Source of the DNA: Tsuneonella dongtanensis
Lineage (GTDB): Bacteria; Pseudomonadota; Alphaproteobacteria; Sphingomonadales; Sphingomonadaceae
Direction of reading: 5' to 3'
Assembly: GCF_001698205.1 (NCBI RefSeq)
Contig: NZ_CP016591.1
Location: forward strand, 248,001-312,000
Length of the DNA: 64,000 nucleotides
In this document: in pieces, positions 44,140 to 53,526 of the stretch
How the letters are laid out: each line of letters opens with the position of its first letter
How positions within the stretch are numbered: position 1 is the stretch's first letter
Made by a program: the position numbers and the translations under genes
The notes under the pieces: model-generated
What the model saw: only the letters and a program-made list of their open reading frames with translations
Told to the model about the DNA's origin: nothing
Databases searched by the model: none

Positions 44140-46332
44140 ATGGCCACACTCGTTCTCACGACCGTCGGCACGCTGCTCGGCGGCCCCATCGGCGGCGCCA
44201 TCGGCGCACTCGCCGGCCGCTCGGTCGACGGAGCGCTTTTCGGAGGCGGCAGGCGCGAAGGCCCCCGCCTCAAAGAGCTTGCGGTCACCACGTCGAGCTA
44301 TGGACAACCGATCCCCCGATTCCACGGACGCATGCGTGCAGGCGGAACGATCGTGTGGGCGACCGACCTCGTCGAGCGCAGGGAAAAGAGCGGCGGCAAG
44401 AAGGGCCAGCCTTCGGTCACCAGCTATTCCTACACCACGTCGTTCGCGGTCGTGCTGTCCAGCCGCCCAATCCAGGGGGTCGGACGGATCTGGGCAGACG
44501 GCAACCTGCTCCGCGGTGCCGGCGGAGACCTGAAAGTGGCCGGATCGATGCGCATCCACACCGGTCATGGAGACCAGCGGCCGGACCCTCTTATCGCGGC
44601 CGCCGAGGGCTCCGGCTGTCCCGCATTTCGCGGCTGCGCCTACGTCGTCTTCGAAGATCTTGCGCTGGGCGATTTCGGAAACCGCATTCCGGCCTTGAGC
44701 TTCGAGATCGTCGCCGACGAAGGGGCGATGTCGCTGGCTGGACTGACCGAATCCGTCGGCGATCTCGTCTCCGGATCGACCCAGCCGCTGGTGGCGCTCG
44801 CGGGGTTCGCGAGCGAGGGCGGGCCCTTCGCATCGACCCTCTCCACGATCGACGCGCTGTTTCCATTGTCCTGCGATTGCGGCGGTAGCGGCCTTGCGAT
44901 CACCCTTGCCGGCGACCGACCGGGCCCGGGCGCCCGCGTCCTGCCCGCTGCATCCCGGGCGTGGTCGGACGACGACTTCGGGATCGACGATGGCGAGCGA
45001 AGCGGGCGCGAAGCCGGTGAACGAAGCCAGATCGATGCCCTGCGCTACTACGACGTCGCGCGCGACTTCCAGCCGGGCATCCAGCGGCCTGCGCGTCGCG
45101 CCGTCGCCGGACAGGGTCGCACTGTCGAGTTTCCCGGTGCGCTCGCAGCTGACGGGGCCCGCGGGCTCGCCGAAACGGCCGCCCGCCGGAGCGCGTGGGG
45201 CCGCGACCATGTCCAATGGCGCATGGCAGAGCTCGATCCCGACCTTGCGCCGGGAAACGACGTGCGAATCCCGGGCCGGTCGGGCGTCTGGCGCATCGAA
45301 AGCTGGGAGTGGCGCTCGCGCGGGATCGAAGTCGACCTCGTCCGTCGCAACCCGTCGGGTGGGCTACCGGCGCAAGGCGATCCGGGTGCGATCCCGCTAC
45401 CGGACGACGCGCTTCCCGGGCCGACAGTGCTGTCGGTGTTCGAAGTACCGGCTGCCGGCCTCGGCGCGGGAGAAGCAACGCTGTTCGCCGCCGCTACCGC
45501 TGCATCGGGGGGCTGGTCTGGCGCGGCGCTCTACTTCGATCGTGCGGGTGAACTCGTGCCGATCGGCAACATCGGGCGGGCTCGGGCGACCGTCGGACAC
45601 CTGATAGAGGGCTTGTCCGGGTCGGCGGGCCTCCATTTCGAACCCGACGCTTCTCTCCGGGTCGATCTGGCATCGACGAAGGGCTCATTCACACCCGCCT
45701 CGCTGTCCGCGATCGCCCAGGGCGCCAACCGCTTGCGCGTTGGCGGCGAGATCGTCCAGTTCGCGATGGCGGAGCAGGTTTCGCCGAGCATCTGGCAACT
45801 CACCGGCCTCCTGCGCGGGCGGGGAGGAACCGAGCCGGAAGCCATCGCCGGCCATTTGGCGGGCACCGATATCGCGTTGATCGACGACGACCTCGTTGCC
45901 CTCGATTCGGCGACGGTCCCGTCCGATCCCTCGACAATTCTTGCGGCAATCGGGCTGGGCGATCCGGAACCGGTCTACGCCCGGCTGGCCAATGCCGGAA
46001 TCGCGCGGCGCCCGGCGTGCCCGGTGCACCCCCGCGTGCGCTGGTCCTCGTCAGGCAACCTCTCGCTCGCGTGGACGCGGCGAGCGCGCGGCGCGTGGCA
46101 CTGGCCCGATACGGTCGAGGTTCCGCTGGTGGAACAGGAGGAGCGCTACCGGATCGGGTTGGGACCGGTCGATAGCCCCTTTGCCGAATGGCAGACGGGC
46201 TCGGCGGAACTCGATCTCACAGCCGAGGTGCTCGAACCTCTTCGCACGGCCTATCCGGGCGCGTCGTTGTGGGTCCGGCAGATCGGCAGCTTCGCTCAAT
46301 CGGTTTCGCTCTTCCTCACCACGTTACGCTGA
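44140..46332 (+). CDS. GTA gp15: tail fibre/megatron-like protein (short form)
   Basis: 730 residues. The N-terminus (LVLTTVGTLLGGPIGGAIGALAGRSVDGALFGG) is the membrane-active glycine-rich head of GTA gp15; next is the phage-tail domain (GPRLKELAVTTSSYGQPIPRFHGRMRAGGTIVWATDLVE). In RcGTA the protein is about 1300 residues and carries an internal TIM-barrel domain; this one is roughly half that length and the barrel is not seen. The C-terminal half (from about residue 430) appears to be beta-rich, as in tail fibre proteins. Confidence 0.9.
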   Translation: MATLVLTTVGTLLGGPIGGAIGALAGRSVDGALFGGGRREGPRLKELAVTTSSYGQPIPRFHGRMRAGGTIVWATDLVERREKSGGKKGQPSVTSYSYTTSFAVVLSSRPIQGVGRIWADGNLLRGAGGDLKVAGSMRIHTGHGDQRPDPLIAAAEGSGCPAFRGCAYVVFEDLALGDFGNRIPALSFEIVADEGAMSLAGLTESVGDLVSGSTQPLVALAGFASEGGPFASTLSTIDALFPLSCDCGGSGLAITLAGDRPGPGARVLPAASRAWSDDDFGIDDGERSGREAGERSQIDALRYYDVARDFQPGIQRPARRAVAGQGRTVEFPGALAADGARGLAETAARRSAWGRDHVQWRMAELDPDLAPGNDVRIPGRSGVWRIESWEWRSRGIEVDLVRRNPSGGLPAQGDPGAIPLPDDALPGPTVLSVFEVPAAGLGAGEATLFAAATAASGGWSGAALYFDRAGELVPIGNIGRARATVGHLIEGLSGSAGLHFEPDASLRVDLASTKGSFTPASLSAIAQGANRLRVGGEIVQFAMAEQVSPSIWQLTGLLRGRGGTEPEAIAGHLAGTDIALIDDDLVALDSATVPSDPSTILAAIGLGDPEPVYARLANAGIARRPACPVHPRVRWSSSGNLSLAWTRRARGAWHWPDTVEVPLVEQEERYRIGLGPVDSPFAEWQTGSAELDLTAEVLEPLRTAYPGASLWVRQIGSFAQSVSLFLTTLR

Positions 46333-46350
46333 CATCGACGGAGAAATCAT

Positions 46351-46809
46351 ATGAGCGAGCCGTTCCAGTTCCCGTATTCCACCCCCCGGCACGACTTGCC
46401 CCTGCTGTTTGCCGGGCAATCGCAGAAAGACTTTTTCGTGAATGCCGCGCTGGCCCGGTGCGATGCCCTGCTCCACCCCGCGATCGAAGGCGAGACCGGA
46501 TCCCCGCCGGCAACCGCCGAGGACGGCGTGTGCTGGCTGGTGTCGGGAACCGCCTCGAGCGATTTCGCCGGAAAGGAAGGGGCGATCGCATTCCGACAAG
46601 CCGGGAGCTGGTGCTTTGCCTCGCCGAGCGATGGCATGCGCATCTTCGACAAGTCCGCCGGACAATACCTGATCTACTTTGGTGGCTGGCGGCGAGAACC
46701 CGACGTCGAGCCGCCTTCCGGTGGCGCCGATGTCGACGATGAGGCCAGACAGGCCATCGCCGGGCTCATCGGAGTCTTGAAACGGCATGGGATATTGCCT
46801 CAAAATTGA
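46351..46809 (+). CDS. DUF2793 protein, probable accessory tail-tip gene of the GTA
   Basis: 152 residues. The DUF2793 pattern is TPRHDLPLLFAGQSQKDFFVNAALARCDALLHPAIEG, then PPATAEDGVCWLVSGTASSDFAGKEGAIAFRQAGSWCFASPSDGMRIFDKSAGQYLIYFGGWR. It starts 18 nt after gp15 and is the last gene of the cluster. DUF2793 genes are commonly found next to phage tail genes in sphingomonads; a role as receptor-binding or tail tip protein is inferred. Confidence 0.85.
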   Translation: MSEPFQFPYSTPRHDLPLLFAGQSQKDFFVNAALARCDALLHPAIEGETGSPPATAEDGVCWLVSGTASSDFAGKEGAIAFRQAGSWCFASPSDGMRIFDKSAGQYLIYFGGWRREPDVEPPSGGADVDDEARQAIAGLIGVLKRHGILPQN

Positions 46810-47002
46810 TGGGAACCTGCGATTGGCCGGGACGTTGAGGCGGCACAAGGAGGGCTTGAACGTCAGAATATTTCGGTCAGGCACCCAAACCGATGCTTAT
46901 CTGCAACAGTTTGGCGCTAAAGCCCGCTTGCCACCCATGTGGGGAAAAGTTAGAAATTGAACCGCTCGATGGCTCAAATTCGCTAAAAAGGGGAATTACA
47001 TA

Positions 47003-48157
47003 ATGCGGAAACTCGTCATTGGCATGGCGCTGGCATCGACTGCCATCGCTTCGCCTGCTCTCGCGCGCGACGGCGCCTGGTACGTCGAACTCGACGGCGG
47101 ACCGATGATCGTCGAAGACATCGAGTTCGATGTGAACGGCGCAGCAAACGCGGTCACGGCCGACACCAAAACCGGCTACGACTTCGGTGGTGTCGTCGGT
47201 TACGATTTCGGCTTCATCCGGCTCGAGGCCGAAGCCGGCTATCGTGAAGCTGACATCGATACGCTGACTGCTGCGACTGCGCTTCTTCCGGTCAACTCGG
47301 CCCGCGATTTCGCTGGCACGTACGTATCGGATGGCGACGCCAGCGTCCTGAGCTTCATGCTCAACGGCCTGCTCGACTTCGGTCCGGACGATGGTCTGCA
47401 GGGCTTCGTCGGCGGTGGTGTCGGTGTTGCTCGCACGAAGGTCAGCGGTGCGACCGTCGACCTCTCGAGCCCCGGCTTCCTCGACGATTCCGACAGCGGT
47501 TTCGCTTGGCAGATTCTCGCGGGCGTTCGGGCTCCGTTGACCGAAACGATCGACGTCGGCCTGAAGTATCGCTTCTTCAACACCTCGTCGCTGGACCTCG
47601 TGGACAACCGCGGCCGCGACGTCGAGACGAAGTGGCGTTCGCATTCGCTGCTCGGCACGATCGGCTTCAACTTCGGTGGCGCTCCGGCCCCGATGCAGAC
47701 CTGCTGGGACGGCACCCAGCTGCCCATGGACGCGACCTGCCCGGCCCGTCCTGTGCCGCCGCCGCCGCCCCCGCCGCCGCCGCCGCCGCCGGTGGTTGCT
47801 CCGGTCTGCAACAAGGGCCCGTACATCGTGTTCTTCGAGTGGGACAAGTCGGACATCACTCCGGAAGCCGCGACCATCCTCAACAACGCCGTTTCGGCCT
47901 ACGCCAACTGCGGCAGCGCCGCGGTCATGCTGGCCGGTCACGCGGACCGTTCGGGTGCCACCACCTACAACGTTGGCCTCTCGCAGCGCCGTGCGGATGC
48001 TGTCCGGTCGTACATGACTGGTCGCGGGGTTCCGGACACCCGGATCTCGACCGAGGCGTTCGGCGAATCGCAACCGCGCGTTCCGACCGCGGACGGCGTG
48101 CGCGAACTCCAGAACCGCCGGGTGGAAATCACCTACGGTCCGGGTTCGGGCATGTAA
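47003..48157 (+). CDS. OmpA family outer membrane protein
   Basis: 384 residues. A signal peptide (ending SPALARDG) precedes an eight-stranded beta barrel (about residues 25-225), a proline run (12 Pro) with flanking PV/VV pairs as a linker, then the OmpA-like peptidoglycan-binding domain (IVFFEWDKSDITPEAATILNNA ... LAGHADRSGATTYNVGLSQRRADAVRSYM ... NRRVEITYG). It anchors the outer membrane to peptidoglycan. GGGG lies about 9 nt before the ATG; a strong terminator follows. Confidence 0.95.
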   Translation: MRKLVIGMALASTAIASPALARDGAWYVELDGGPMIVEDIEFDVNGAANAVTADTKTGYDFGGVVGYDFGFIRLEAEAGYREADIDTLTAATALLPVNSARDFAGTYVSDGDASVLSFMLNGLLDFGPDDGLQGFVGGGVGVARTKVSGATVDLSSPGFLDDSDSGFAWQILAGVRAPLTETIDVGLKYRFFNTSSLDLVDNRGRDVETKWRSHSLLGTIGFNFGGAPAPMQTCWDGTQLPMDATCPARPVPPPPPPPPPPPPVVAPVCNKGPYIVFFEWDKSDITPEAATILNNAVSAYANCGSAAVMLAGHADRSGATTYNVGLSQRRADAVRSYMTGRGVPDTRISTEAFGESQPRVPTADGVRELQNRRVEITYGPGSGM

Positions 48158-48185
48158 TCTTCGGCTAAAGTCGAAAAGTGGATCA

Positions 48186-48212
48186 GGGGCCGGAGAAATC
48201 CGGCCCCTTTTT
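48186..48212 (+). terminator. Intrinsic terminator after ompA
   Basis: Perfect 9 bp stem GGGGCCGGA-GAAA-TCCGGCCCC followed by five T. It lies 29 nt after the ompA stop and before sodC. Confidence 0.93.
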
Positions 48213-48251
48213 CGTTGGAGAGCTAGAACCAGCAAGCCGGAGTAGTCCCCG

Positions 48252-48782
48252 ATGCACACCATAGTTCGCCTCGTCGCCCCACTCGCCCTCGTTGCGCTTG
48301 CAGGCTGCTCGACAATGGCCGACCTCCCGACCGAACGCGTCGCTGGGGCGTCGCTTGCCCTGGCAAACGGACTTCCCGCGGGAACGGTGCAGATTCTCGC
48401 CAGCGGCGACCGGGTGACCCTCTCTGCGGTCGTGACGGGCATCGCGCCGGGTATGCACGGCTTCCATCTGCACACCACGGGACGATGCACCGGCCCGGAT
48501 TTCACCTCGGCCGGCGGCCACCTCAACCCCCTCGCGAACCAGCATGGATCGGCCAACCCTGCCGGCAGCCATGTCGGAGACCTGCCCAATCTGGAGGTTA
48601 AATCCGGCGGGACAGGCACCCTGACTGCCGATCTCCCCGGGACACGGGCACAAGTGGCCGAGTGGTTGTTCGACGCAGATGGCGCGGCAGTGGTGGTCCA
48701 CGCAGAGGCGGACGACTATCGCACCGATCCGACCGGCAATGCCGGCGGCCGCGTGGCCTGCGGGGTCCTCAAGCCGGCTTGA
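48252..48782 (+). CDS. sodC: Superoxide dismutase [Cu-Zn], lipoprotein
   Basis: 176 residues. The signal ends at a lipobox (VALAGC, Cys18), so it is anchored to the membrane. Copper and zinc ligands: GFHLHTTGRC, GGHLNP, HGSANPAGSHVGDLPN and VVHAEADDYRTDP; the disulfide cysteines are in GRCTGPDF and RVACGV. It removes superoxide in the periplasm. The 3' end overlaps the convergent MFS gene by 14 nt. Confidence 0.95.
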   Translation: MHTIVRLVAPLALVALAGCSTMADLPTERVAGASLALANGLPAGTVQILASGDRVTLSAVVTGIAPGMHGFHLHTTGRCTGPDFTSAGGHLNPLANQHGSANPAGSHVGDLPNLEVKSGGTGTLTADLPGTRAQVAEWLFDADGAAVVVHAEADDYRTDPTGNAGGRVACGVLKPA

Positions 48783-50382
48783 GGACCTGCTCGCCAGCCG
48801 CGCCGGCCCGCTCGACAAGGCTTGCCGAAGCCTTCGGAACGAGCCGTATCGCTATCAAAAGACAGGCCAGCCCGAGCGGGACGGCCCACAGCGTCGACCT
48901 GACGCCCAGCGATATATCGCCCCCGTTGGTCGCGGAGACCCACCCTGCGAGGAACGGTCCCAGCGCCAATCCGACCAGCGTCGTAGCGATGAAGAAGGTC
49001 GCCGTCGCGACGCCGCGCATGCGCGGCAGGACCAAGGACTGGCTGGTTGCAGCCGCCGCACCGAGTGCGCTCGCCGCGAGGAACTGACCCATGGCCGCAA
49101 AGATGTAGAACATCGTCTCGCTTTGCGTCGTGAACGTGATCCAGATCACCGGCACCGGTGCGAGCAGTCCGAAGACGACGACGAACAGACGCCCCGACGC
49201 AAAGCGCGTGAAGAGCCAGTCCGCCATCCGCCCTCCGGCGATAACGCCGAGAAAACCTGCGACCGCGGCTGGCGCACCGACCAGCCAGCCAATCTGCGTC
49301 TTGGGAATCGAGAAGGCTACCTCTCCATACGGCGCGGCGAAGAACGACGCCGCGTAGGATACGAATGAGACGGCTCCATAGCCTAGGATCGTCGTCATGA
49401 ACGCGGGCGATCCCCAGGTAAGGCGGAACGTGGGCAGATCCCGACTTCGCTGCCCGGTCGCCCAGCTGAACACGGCGTAATAGCCGACGCCCAGAAACAG
49501 CCACTGATCCGAAACCGCCTTCACGAAGTTGCCTTCGCCCGCGGGCACCAGATGGGTCAGCGCAACAGCGGCCAGAGCGAAGAACACAGCACCGAGGACA
49601 TTGAAAGCGAGAGCCAGCGGTCCCCGCCGCAGGGCGCCGAGAAGCGTGAAGGGCGGGATGATCTGCACCAATTCGTCGAAGAAGCCCCGGAACGGTGCGG
49701 GATCGCGCGGTGTCGGCAGGCCATCGATCGCGCCGCGTACAGGCTCGCGCAATGTGAACACCCAAGCGGCGAGCAGGAGCCCCGGCAAGCCGACGGAGAT
49801 GAATGCGGCCTGCCATCCGACGAGGCCAAGCGGACCACCGCCCGGATAGGCTTCGTTCCAGCCCTCGACGATAAGGCCGCCGATCAGGAGCGAGACACCG
49901 CCACCGATGTACAGCCCCGAAGAATAGATCGCCAGCGCCGTGGCGCGCAGCCGGGCGGGAAACCAGTCCGAAATCAGCGAATAGGCCGAAGGGCCGGCAG
50001 TGGCTTCGCCTACACCGACACCGATCCGTGCGCCGGTCAGCACCGATGCGTTCTTCGCAAAGCCCGACACCGCGGTCATGAGGGACCACAGCGCGAGGCC
50101 GATCGTCAGCAGCCGCACCCGGTGCCAGCTGTCCGCGAGTTTCCCGAGAGGAATTCCGAACAGCGCATAGAAGATCGCGAAGGCAGTTCCGTAAAGGAAG
50201 CCGAGGAAGGCGTCGTCGACCCCGAGGTCCGCCTTAATATCGTTGGCCAGGATCGAGAGAATCTGCCGGTCAATGAAATTGAGCACATAGACGAGGACGA
50301 GAACCCCGAGCGCGTACCAGCTATAGGCGGGGACCTTGGTATCGTCCGGCACGCCGACGGCGGCCCCTGCGTCCTGGTTCAA
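48769..50382 (-). CDS. MFS transporter (spinster-like family)
   Basis: 537 residues with about 12 hydrophobic segments. The opening YSWYALGVLVLVYVLNFIDRQILSILANDIKADLGVDDAFLGFLYGTAFAIFYALFGIPLG is the typical sphingomonad spinster-like MFS start; the loop 2-3 motif GKLADSWHRVRLLTIG follows. Substrate unknown; such transporters in sphingomonads often go with aromatic or sphingolipid metabolism, but no partner is visible here. Confidence 0.9.
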   Translation of the reverse strand: MNQDAGAAVGVPDDTKVPAYSWYALGVLVLVYVLNFIDRQILSILANDIKADLGVDDAFLGFLYGTAFAIFYALFGIPLGKLADSWHRVRLLTIGLALWSLMTAVSGFAKNASVLTGARIGVGVGEATAGPSAYSLISDWFPARLRATALAIYSSGLYIGGGVSLLIGGLIVEGWNEAYPGGGPLGLVGWQAAFISVGLPGLLLAAWVFTLREPVRGAIDGLPTPRDPAPFRGFFDELVQIIPPFTLLGALRRGPLALAFNVLGAVFFALAAVALTHLVPAGEGNFVKAVSDQWLFLGVGYYAVFSWATGQRSRDLPTFRLTWGSPAFMTTILGYGAVSFVSYAASFFAAPYGEVAFSIPKTQIGWLVGAPAAVAGFLGVIAGGRMADWLFTRFASGRLFVVVFGLLAPVPVIWITFTTQSETMFYIFAAMGQFLAASALGAAAATSQSLVLPRMRGVATATFFIATTLVGLALGPFLAGWVSATNGGDISLGVRSTLWAVPLGLACLLIAIRLVPKASASLVERAGAAGEQVLKPA

Positions 50383-50403
50383 GCGTGCTCTCCCTGTGGC
50401 GTT

Positions 50404-51090
50404 CTATGCGTCGGTGTAGGCGACCCTATCCGGCAACCCGGCTTCCGCGAAGCCCTTTTGGCGCAGACGGCAACTGTCGCACAAACCGCAGGCCCGTCCG
50501 TCATCCGCCGGATCGTAACAGGACCAGCTCCAGCCCGGATCGAGACCGAGCCGTGCCGCTTCGCGGGCGATATCCGCCTTGGTCATGTGTTGTAGCGGCG
50601 CGTGGATGGCGAACGGCTCGCCCTCGACCCCCGCCTTGGTCCCCAGCCGGGCGGTCTCGGCAAAGCTGGCGATGAACTCCGGGCGACAATCCGGGTACCC
50701 CGAATAATCGAGCGCGTTGACCCCGATGAATATGTCCCGCGCGCCCGAGCATTCCGCGAACGCGGTCGTAAGCGCGAGGAAAACGAGATTGCGGGCGGGG
50801 ACGTACGTTATCGGGATATCATCCGTCACCCCGTCCTTCGGCACGGCGATATCGGCGGTCAGCGCCGACCCACCGAACGCGCGAAGGTCGAGCGGCAGGA
50901 CCACGTGACGTTCCGCGCCCAGCCTGCGGGCGATGTCGCGTGCGCAGTCGAGTTCGCGAACGTGCCGTTGGCCATAGTCGATGGACAGCGCGTGGAGCGT
51001 GAAACCGCGCTCGCGCGCAATCCCCGCCGACACCATCGAATCGAGCCCGCCAGACAGCAGGATCACGGCTATTCGCGAATTGTCCGCCAT
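50404..51090 (-). CDS. queC: 7-cyano-7-deazaguanine synthase
   Basis: 228 residues. ATP-binding SGGLDSMV near the N-terminus and the Zn-binding cysteines at the C-terminus (SCYDPADDGRACGLCDSCRLRQKGF). It makes preQ0 from CDG, a step in queuosine biosynthesis. It is 21 nt upstream of the MFS gene on the same strand. Queuosine modification also appears through gluQ in this window. Confidence 0.96.
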   Translation of the reverse strand: MADNSRIAVILLSGGLDSMVSAGIARERGFTLHALSIDYGQRHVRELDCARDIARRLGAERHVVLPLDLRAFGGSALTADIAVPKDGVTDDIPITYVPARNLVFLALTTAFAECSGARDIFIGVNALDYSGYPDCRPEFIASFAETARLGTKAGVEGEPFAIHAPLQHMTKADIAREAARLGLDPGWSWSCYDPADDGRACGLCDSCRLRQKGFAEAGLPDRVAYTDA

Positions 51091-51131
51091 CCCGCCGCGC
51101 TAGGCTCTCACGCCGCGGACGGCAACCGGCT

Positions 51132-51548
51132 CTAGCGACAGGCTCCGACGCGGCGCGCTTCGGCCGAGAATTCGAACGGCAATCCGCTGGCGATCCCCTG
51201 GCTGTCGATCTGGACCAGGCTGTTGCTCTCGCGCCGGATATTGGTGCGGCCGTACCCGTTGCCCTTGCAGGTGTACTGCACGGTCACTTCGCTCGCGCCG
51301 TCCTCGACGACGAAGCGGCTGCAGCCGGGGCTGGCGTGCTGGAGCTGAATAAGCTCGAGCCCCGAACGCACGCAGACGCGCCGGCTCTCGCTTCCGTCGC
51401 GGAAGCGAACCTCCCACTGCCCGTCATCGAGCGCGCCGAGCATGGCCAGCGAGGGGCCCTGCGCCGCGGCCGGCGTCAGCAATCCGGTTGCGTAAAGGCC
51501 GGTAGCGATCACAATCGCCCGCGCCCCCGCGACAATCGGCAATCTCAT
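51132..51548 (-). CDS. Secreted DUF3617-like hypothetical protein
   Basis: 138 residues from the ATG at 51548. A signal peptide (MRLPIVAGARAIVIATGLYATGLLTPAAAQG) is followed by GQWEVRFRDGSESRRVCVRSG and two further cysteines (ASPGCSRF, YTCKGNGYG), with a final Cys near the end. The pattern of WE(V/I) then spaced cysteines resembles DUF3617. Function unknown; periplasmic location inferred. Confidence 0.75.
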   Translation of the reverse strand: MRLPIVAGARAIVIATGLYATGLLTPAAAQGPSLAMLGALDDGQWEVRFRDGSESRRVCVRSGLELIQLQHASPGCSRFVVEDGASEVTVQYTCKGNGYGRTNIRRESNSLVQIDSQGIASGLPFEFSAEARRVGACR

Positions 51549-51645
51549 TGAAATCGAACTCCGCTCTGCGCCCGCGAGTTTCTGTCGCGCACAGTATAGC
51601 AAGAACGGCCGCGTCGGCAAAGTGTTCCGTGCGTGCGACGAGCCG

Positions 51646-52557
51646 TTAGTCCCGGATCGGGAATTGCTTCGAGCAGAACGCACAGTCGACGAGGATCACT
51701 CCGTCCTCGTTTCGCATCTCGGCCCGTTCTTCGGGCGGGAAGCGCGCGATGACCTTGGCATAATGCTCGGGCGAACAGCGGCAGCCACGCGACAGGTGCG
51801 CACCCGGCTGCACGCGTATCTCGTCTTCCTCGTGAAACAGGCGCCAGACGATCGCTTCGAGAGACAGGCCCTCGTCGAGCAGCTCGTCATGTCTCACGCT
51901 GCCGCCGAGGATGGCCACGTGCTCCCACTCGGGATGGTCGAGACGGACGTGAAGCCGCTCCCGGCCTTCCTCGCCATCGGCAAGGTGCTGGACGAGCATG
52001 CCCGCGGCCACCGCTCCGGCTCCGCTTGCGCGGACGGCGACACGGATCAGGGTGGGGACCTGCTCCGACTGACTGAAATAGGTCTCGCATGCCTCGGCCA
52101 GGGATTCGCCTTCGAGCGGAACGATCCCCTGGTACCGGCCCTCGCCGGCCGGCATATCGAACGTCATCGCAAGATAGCCCTTGCCGAACAGGGCGTAGAG
52201 CGACGGGTTCGCTCCCAGCGCTGCGAGGCGATCGCGATCGAAGTCGACGTACCCGCGCAATTCGCCGCCGCGCCAGTCGCAGACGAGCAGACGGACGACG
52301 CCGCCTTCGGTCTGGGCCTGCAGGGTCAGCTGGCCGCCGCCTTCCACGCTGGCGTTTTCCTTAAGCAGTCCGCCGATCAGCGCGGTGAGAACCAGCGCCT
52401 CCGCCAGCAGGTGGGTGATCGCGGCCGGGTAGGCGTGCGCGGAGAGAATCTCGTCGAGTACGCTGTCGAGCCGCACGGCACGGCCCCTCGCATGGCGCGA
52501 GGGTATCGAAAAGCCGAGCAGGCGGCCGGCATAGGTTTCGGGCAGGGCTTCGGTCAT
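51646..52557 (-). CDS. hslO: Hsp33 redox-regulated chaperone
   Basis: 303 residues. The redox switch cysteines are at the C-terminus: CRCSPEHYAK and VDCAFCSKQF (CxC and CxxC), which bind zinc when reduced and form disulfides under oxidative stress, activating holdase function. The N-terminal part (LLAEALVLTALIGGLLK) matches the family core. It is 40 nt downstream of argF on the same strand. Confidence 0.95.
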   Translation of the reverse strand: MTEALPETYAGRLLGFSIPSRHARGRAVRLDSVLDEILSAHAYPAAITHLLAEALVLTALIGGLLKENASVEGGGQLTLQAQTEGGVVRLLVCDWRGGELRGYVDFDRDRLAALGANPSLYALFGKGYLAMTFDMPAGEGRYQGIVPLEGESLAEACETYFSQSEQVPTLIRVAVRASGAGAVAAGMLVQHLADGEEGRERLHVRLDHPEWEHVAILGGSVRHDELLDEGLSLEAIVWRLFHEEDEIRVQPGAHLSRGCRCSPEHYAKVIARFPPEERAEMRNEDGVILVDCAFCSKQFPIRD

Positions 52558-52596
52558 CGCGCCGCGATATGGGGTGGGTTGTCCCCAGGCGCTAGG

Positions 52597-53526
52597 TCAG
52601 AGCAGGCCGAGGCTCCAGAGCAGCACCGATTTCTGCGCATGGATGCGGTTTTCCGCTTCGTCGAATACGACCGATTGGTCGCTCTCGAACACGTCCTCGC
52701 TCACCTCATCGCCGACGTGCGCGGGGAGGCAATGGAGGAATCGCGCATCGGGCTTGGCCTGCGCCATCAGTCGCCCATCGACTTGGTACGGCGCCATGGC
52801 GGCAAGCTTGTTGTGCGCGTGCTCCTGCCCCATCGAGACCCACGTGTCGGTGACGACGATGTCGGCGCCTGCTGCCGCTTCGGGCGCATCGCGGGTCAGG
52901 GTGACAGTGCAGCCCGCCGCGCGCGCCATGTCGACGAACTCGGCCTCGGGCTCGTAGCCTTGCGGAACGCCCACGCGCACGTTGAAGCCGAGCAGCGCCG
53001 CGGCCTCGAGGATGGAATGCAGCACGTTGTTGCCATCGCCGAGCCAGGCCAGTTCCAGACCCTTCAGCGCCTTGCCCTGCTCTTCGATCGTCAGCAGGTC
53101 GGCGACGATCTGGCACGGGTGCGACCGGTCGGTCAGGCCGTTGATGACCGGCACGGTGGCATGCCGCGCCAGTTCCTCGATCTTGGCGTGATCATCGGTG
53201 CGGATCATGATTGCATCGACCATCCGGCTGAGCACGCGCGCCGTATCGGCGAGCGATTCCCCGCGGCCGAGCTGGGTGCTCCCCGCATCCATGATCAGGG
53301 CAGTGCCGCCGAGCTGTCGCATGGCCATGTCGAAGCTGACGCGCGTGCGGGTCGAGTTCTTCTCGAAGATCATCGCCAGGACGTGGCCTGCCAGCGGGGC
53401 GTCGTCATCAGCGCGGCCCCTGGGCCAGTCGCGGCGCGCCGCCTTGCGCGCATGCGCGTCGGCCAGCATCGTCTTCAGCGCGTCGGACCCCGCATTCGAC
53501 AAGTCGAGGAAATGCCGGCAGGCCAT
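52597..53526 (-). CDS. argF: Ornithine carbamoyltransferase
   Basis: 309 residues. Carbamoyl phosphate binding [25 protein letters not shown], and the active-site Cys region [12 protein letters not shown] near the end. It converts ornithine and carbamoyl phosphate to citrulline in arginine synthesis. The ATG at 53526 overlaps the argD stop (TGATG); a GTG one codon earlier is possible. Confidence 0.96.
   Translation of the reverse strand: MACRHFLDLSNAGSDALKTMLADAHARKAARRDWPRGRADDDAPLAGHVLAMIFEKNSTRTRVSFDMAMRQLGGTALIMDAGSTQLGRGESLADTARVLSRMVDAIMIRTDDHAKIEELARHATVPVINGLTDRSHPCQIVADLLTIEEQGKALKGLELAWLGDGNNVLHSILEAAALLGFNVRVGVPQGYEPEAEFVDMARAAGCTVTLTRDAPEAAAGADIVVTDTWVSMGQEHAHNKLAAMAPYQVDGRLMAQAKPDARFLHCLPAHVGDEVSEDVFESDQSVVFDEAENRIHAQKSVLLWSLGLL

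Noticed and set aside
31492-46809. Active prophage
   Set aside because: No integrase, repressor/replication module, lysis genes or attachment sites are seen; gene order and sizes are those of an RcGTA-type gene transfer agent.
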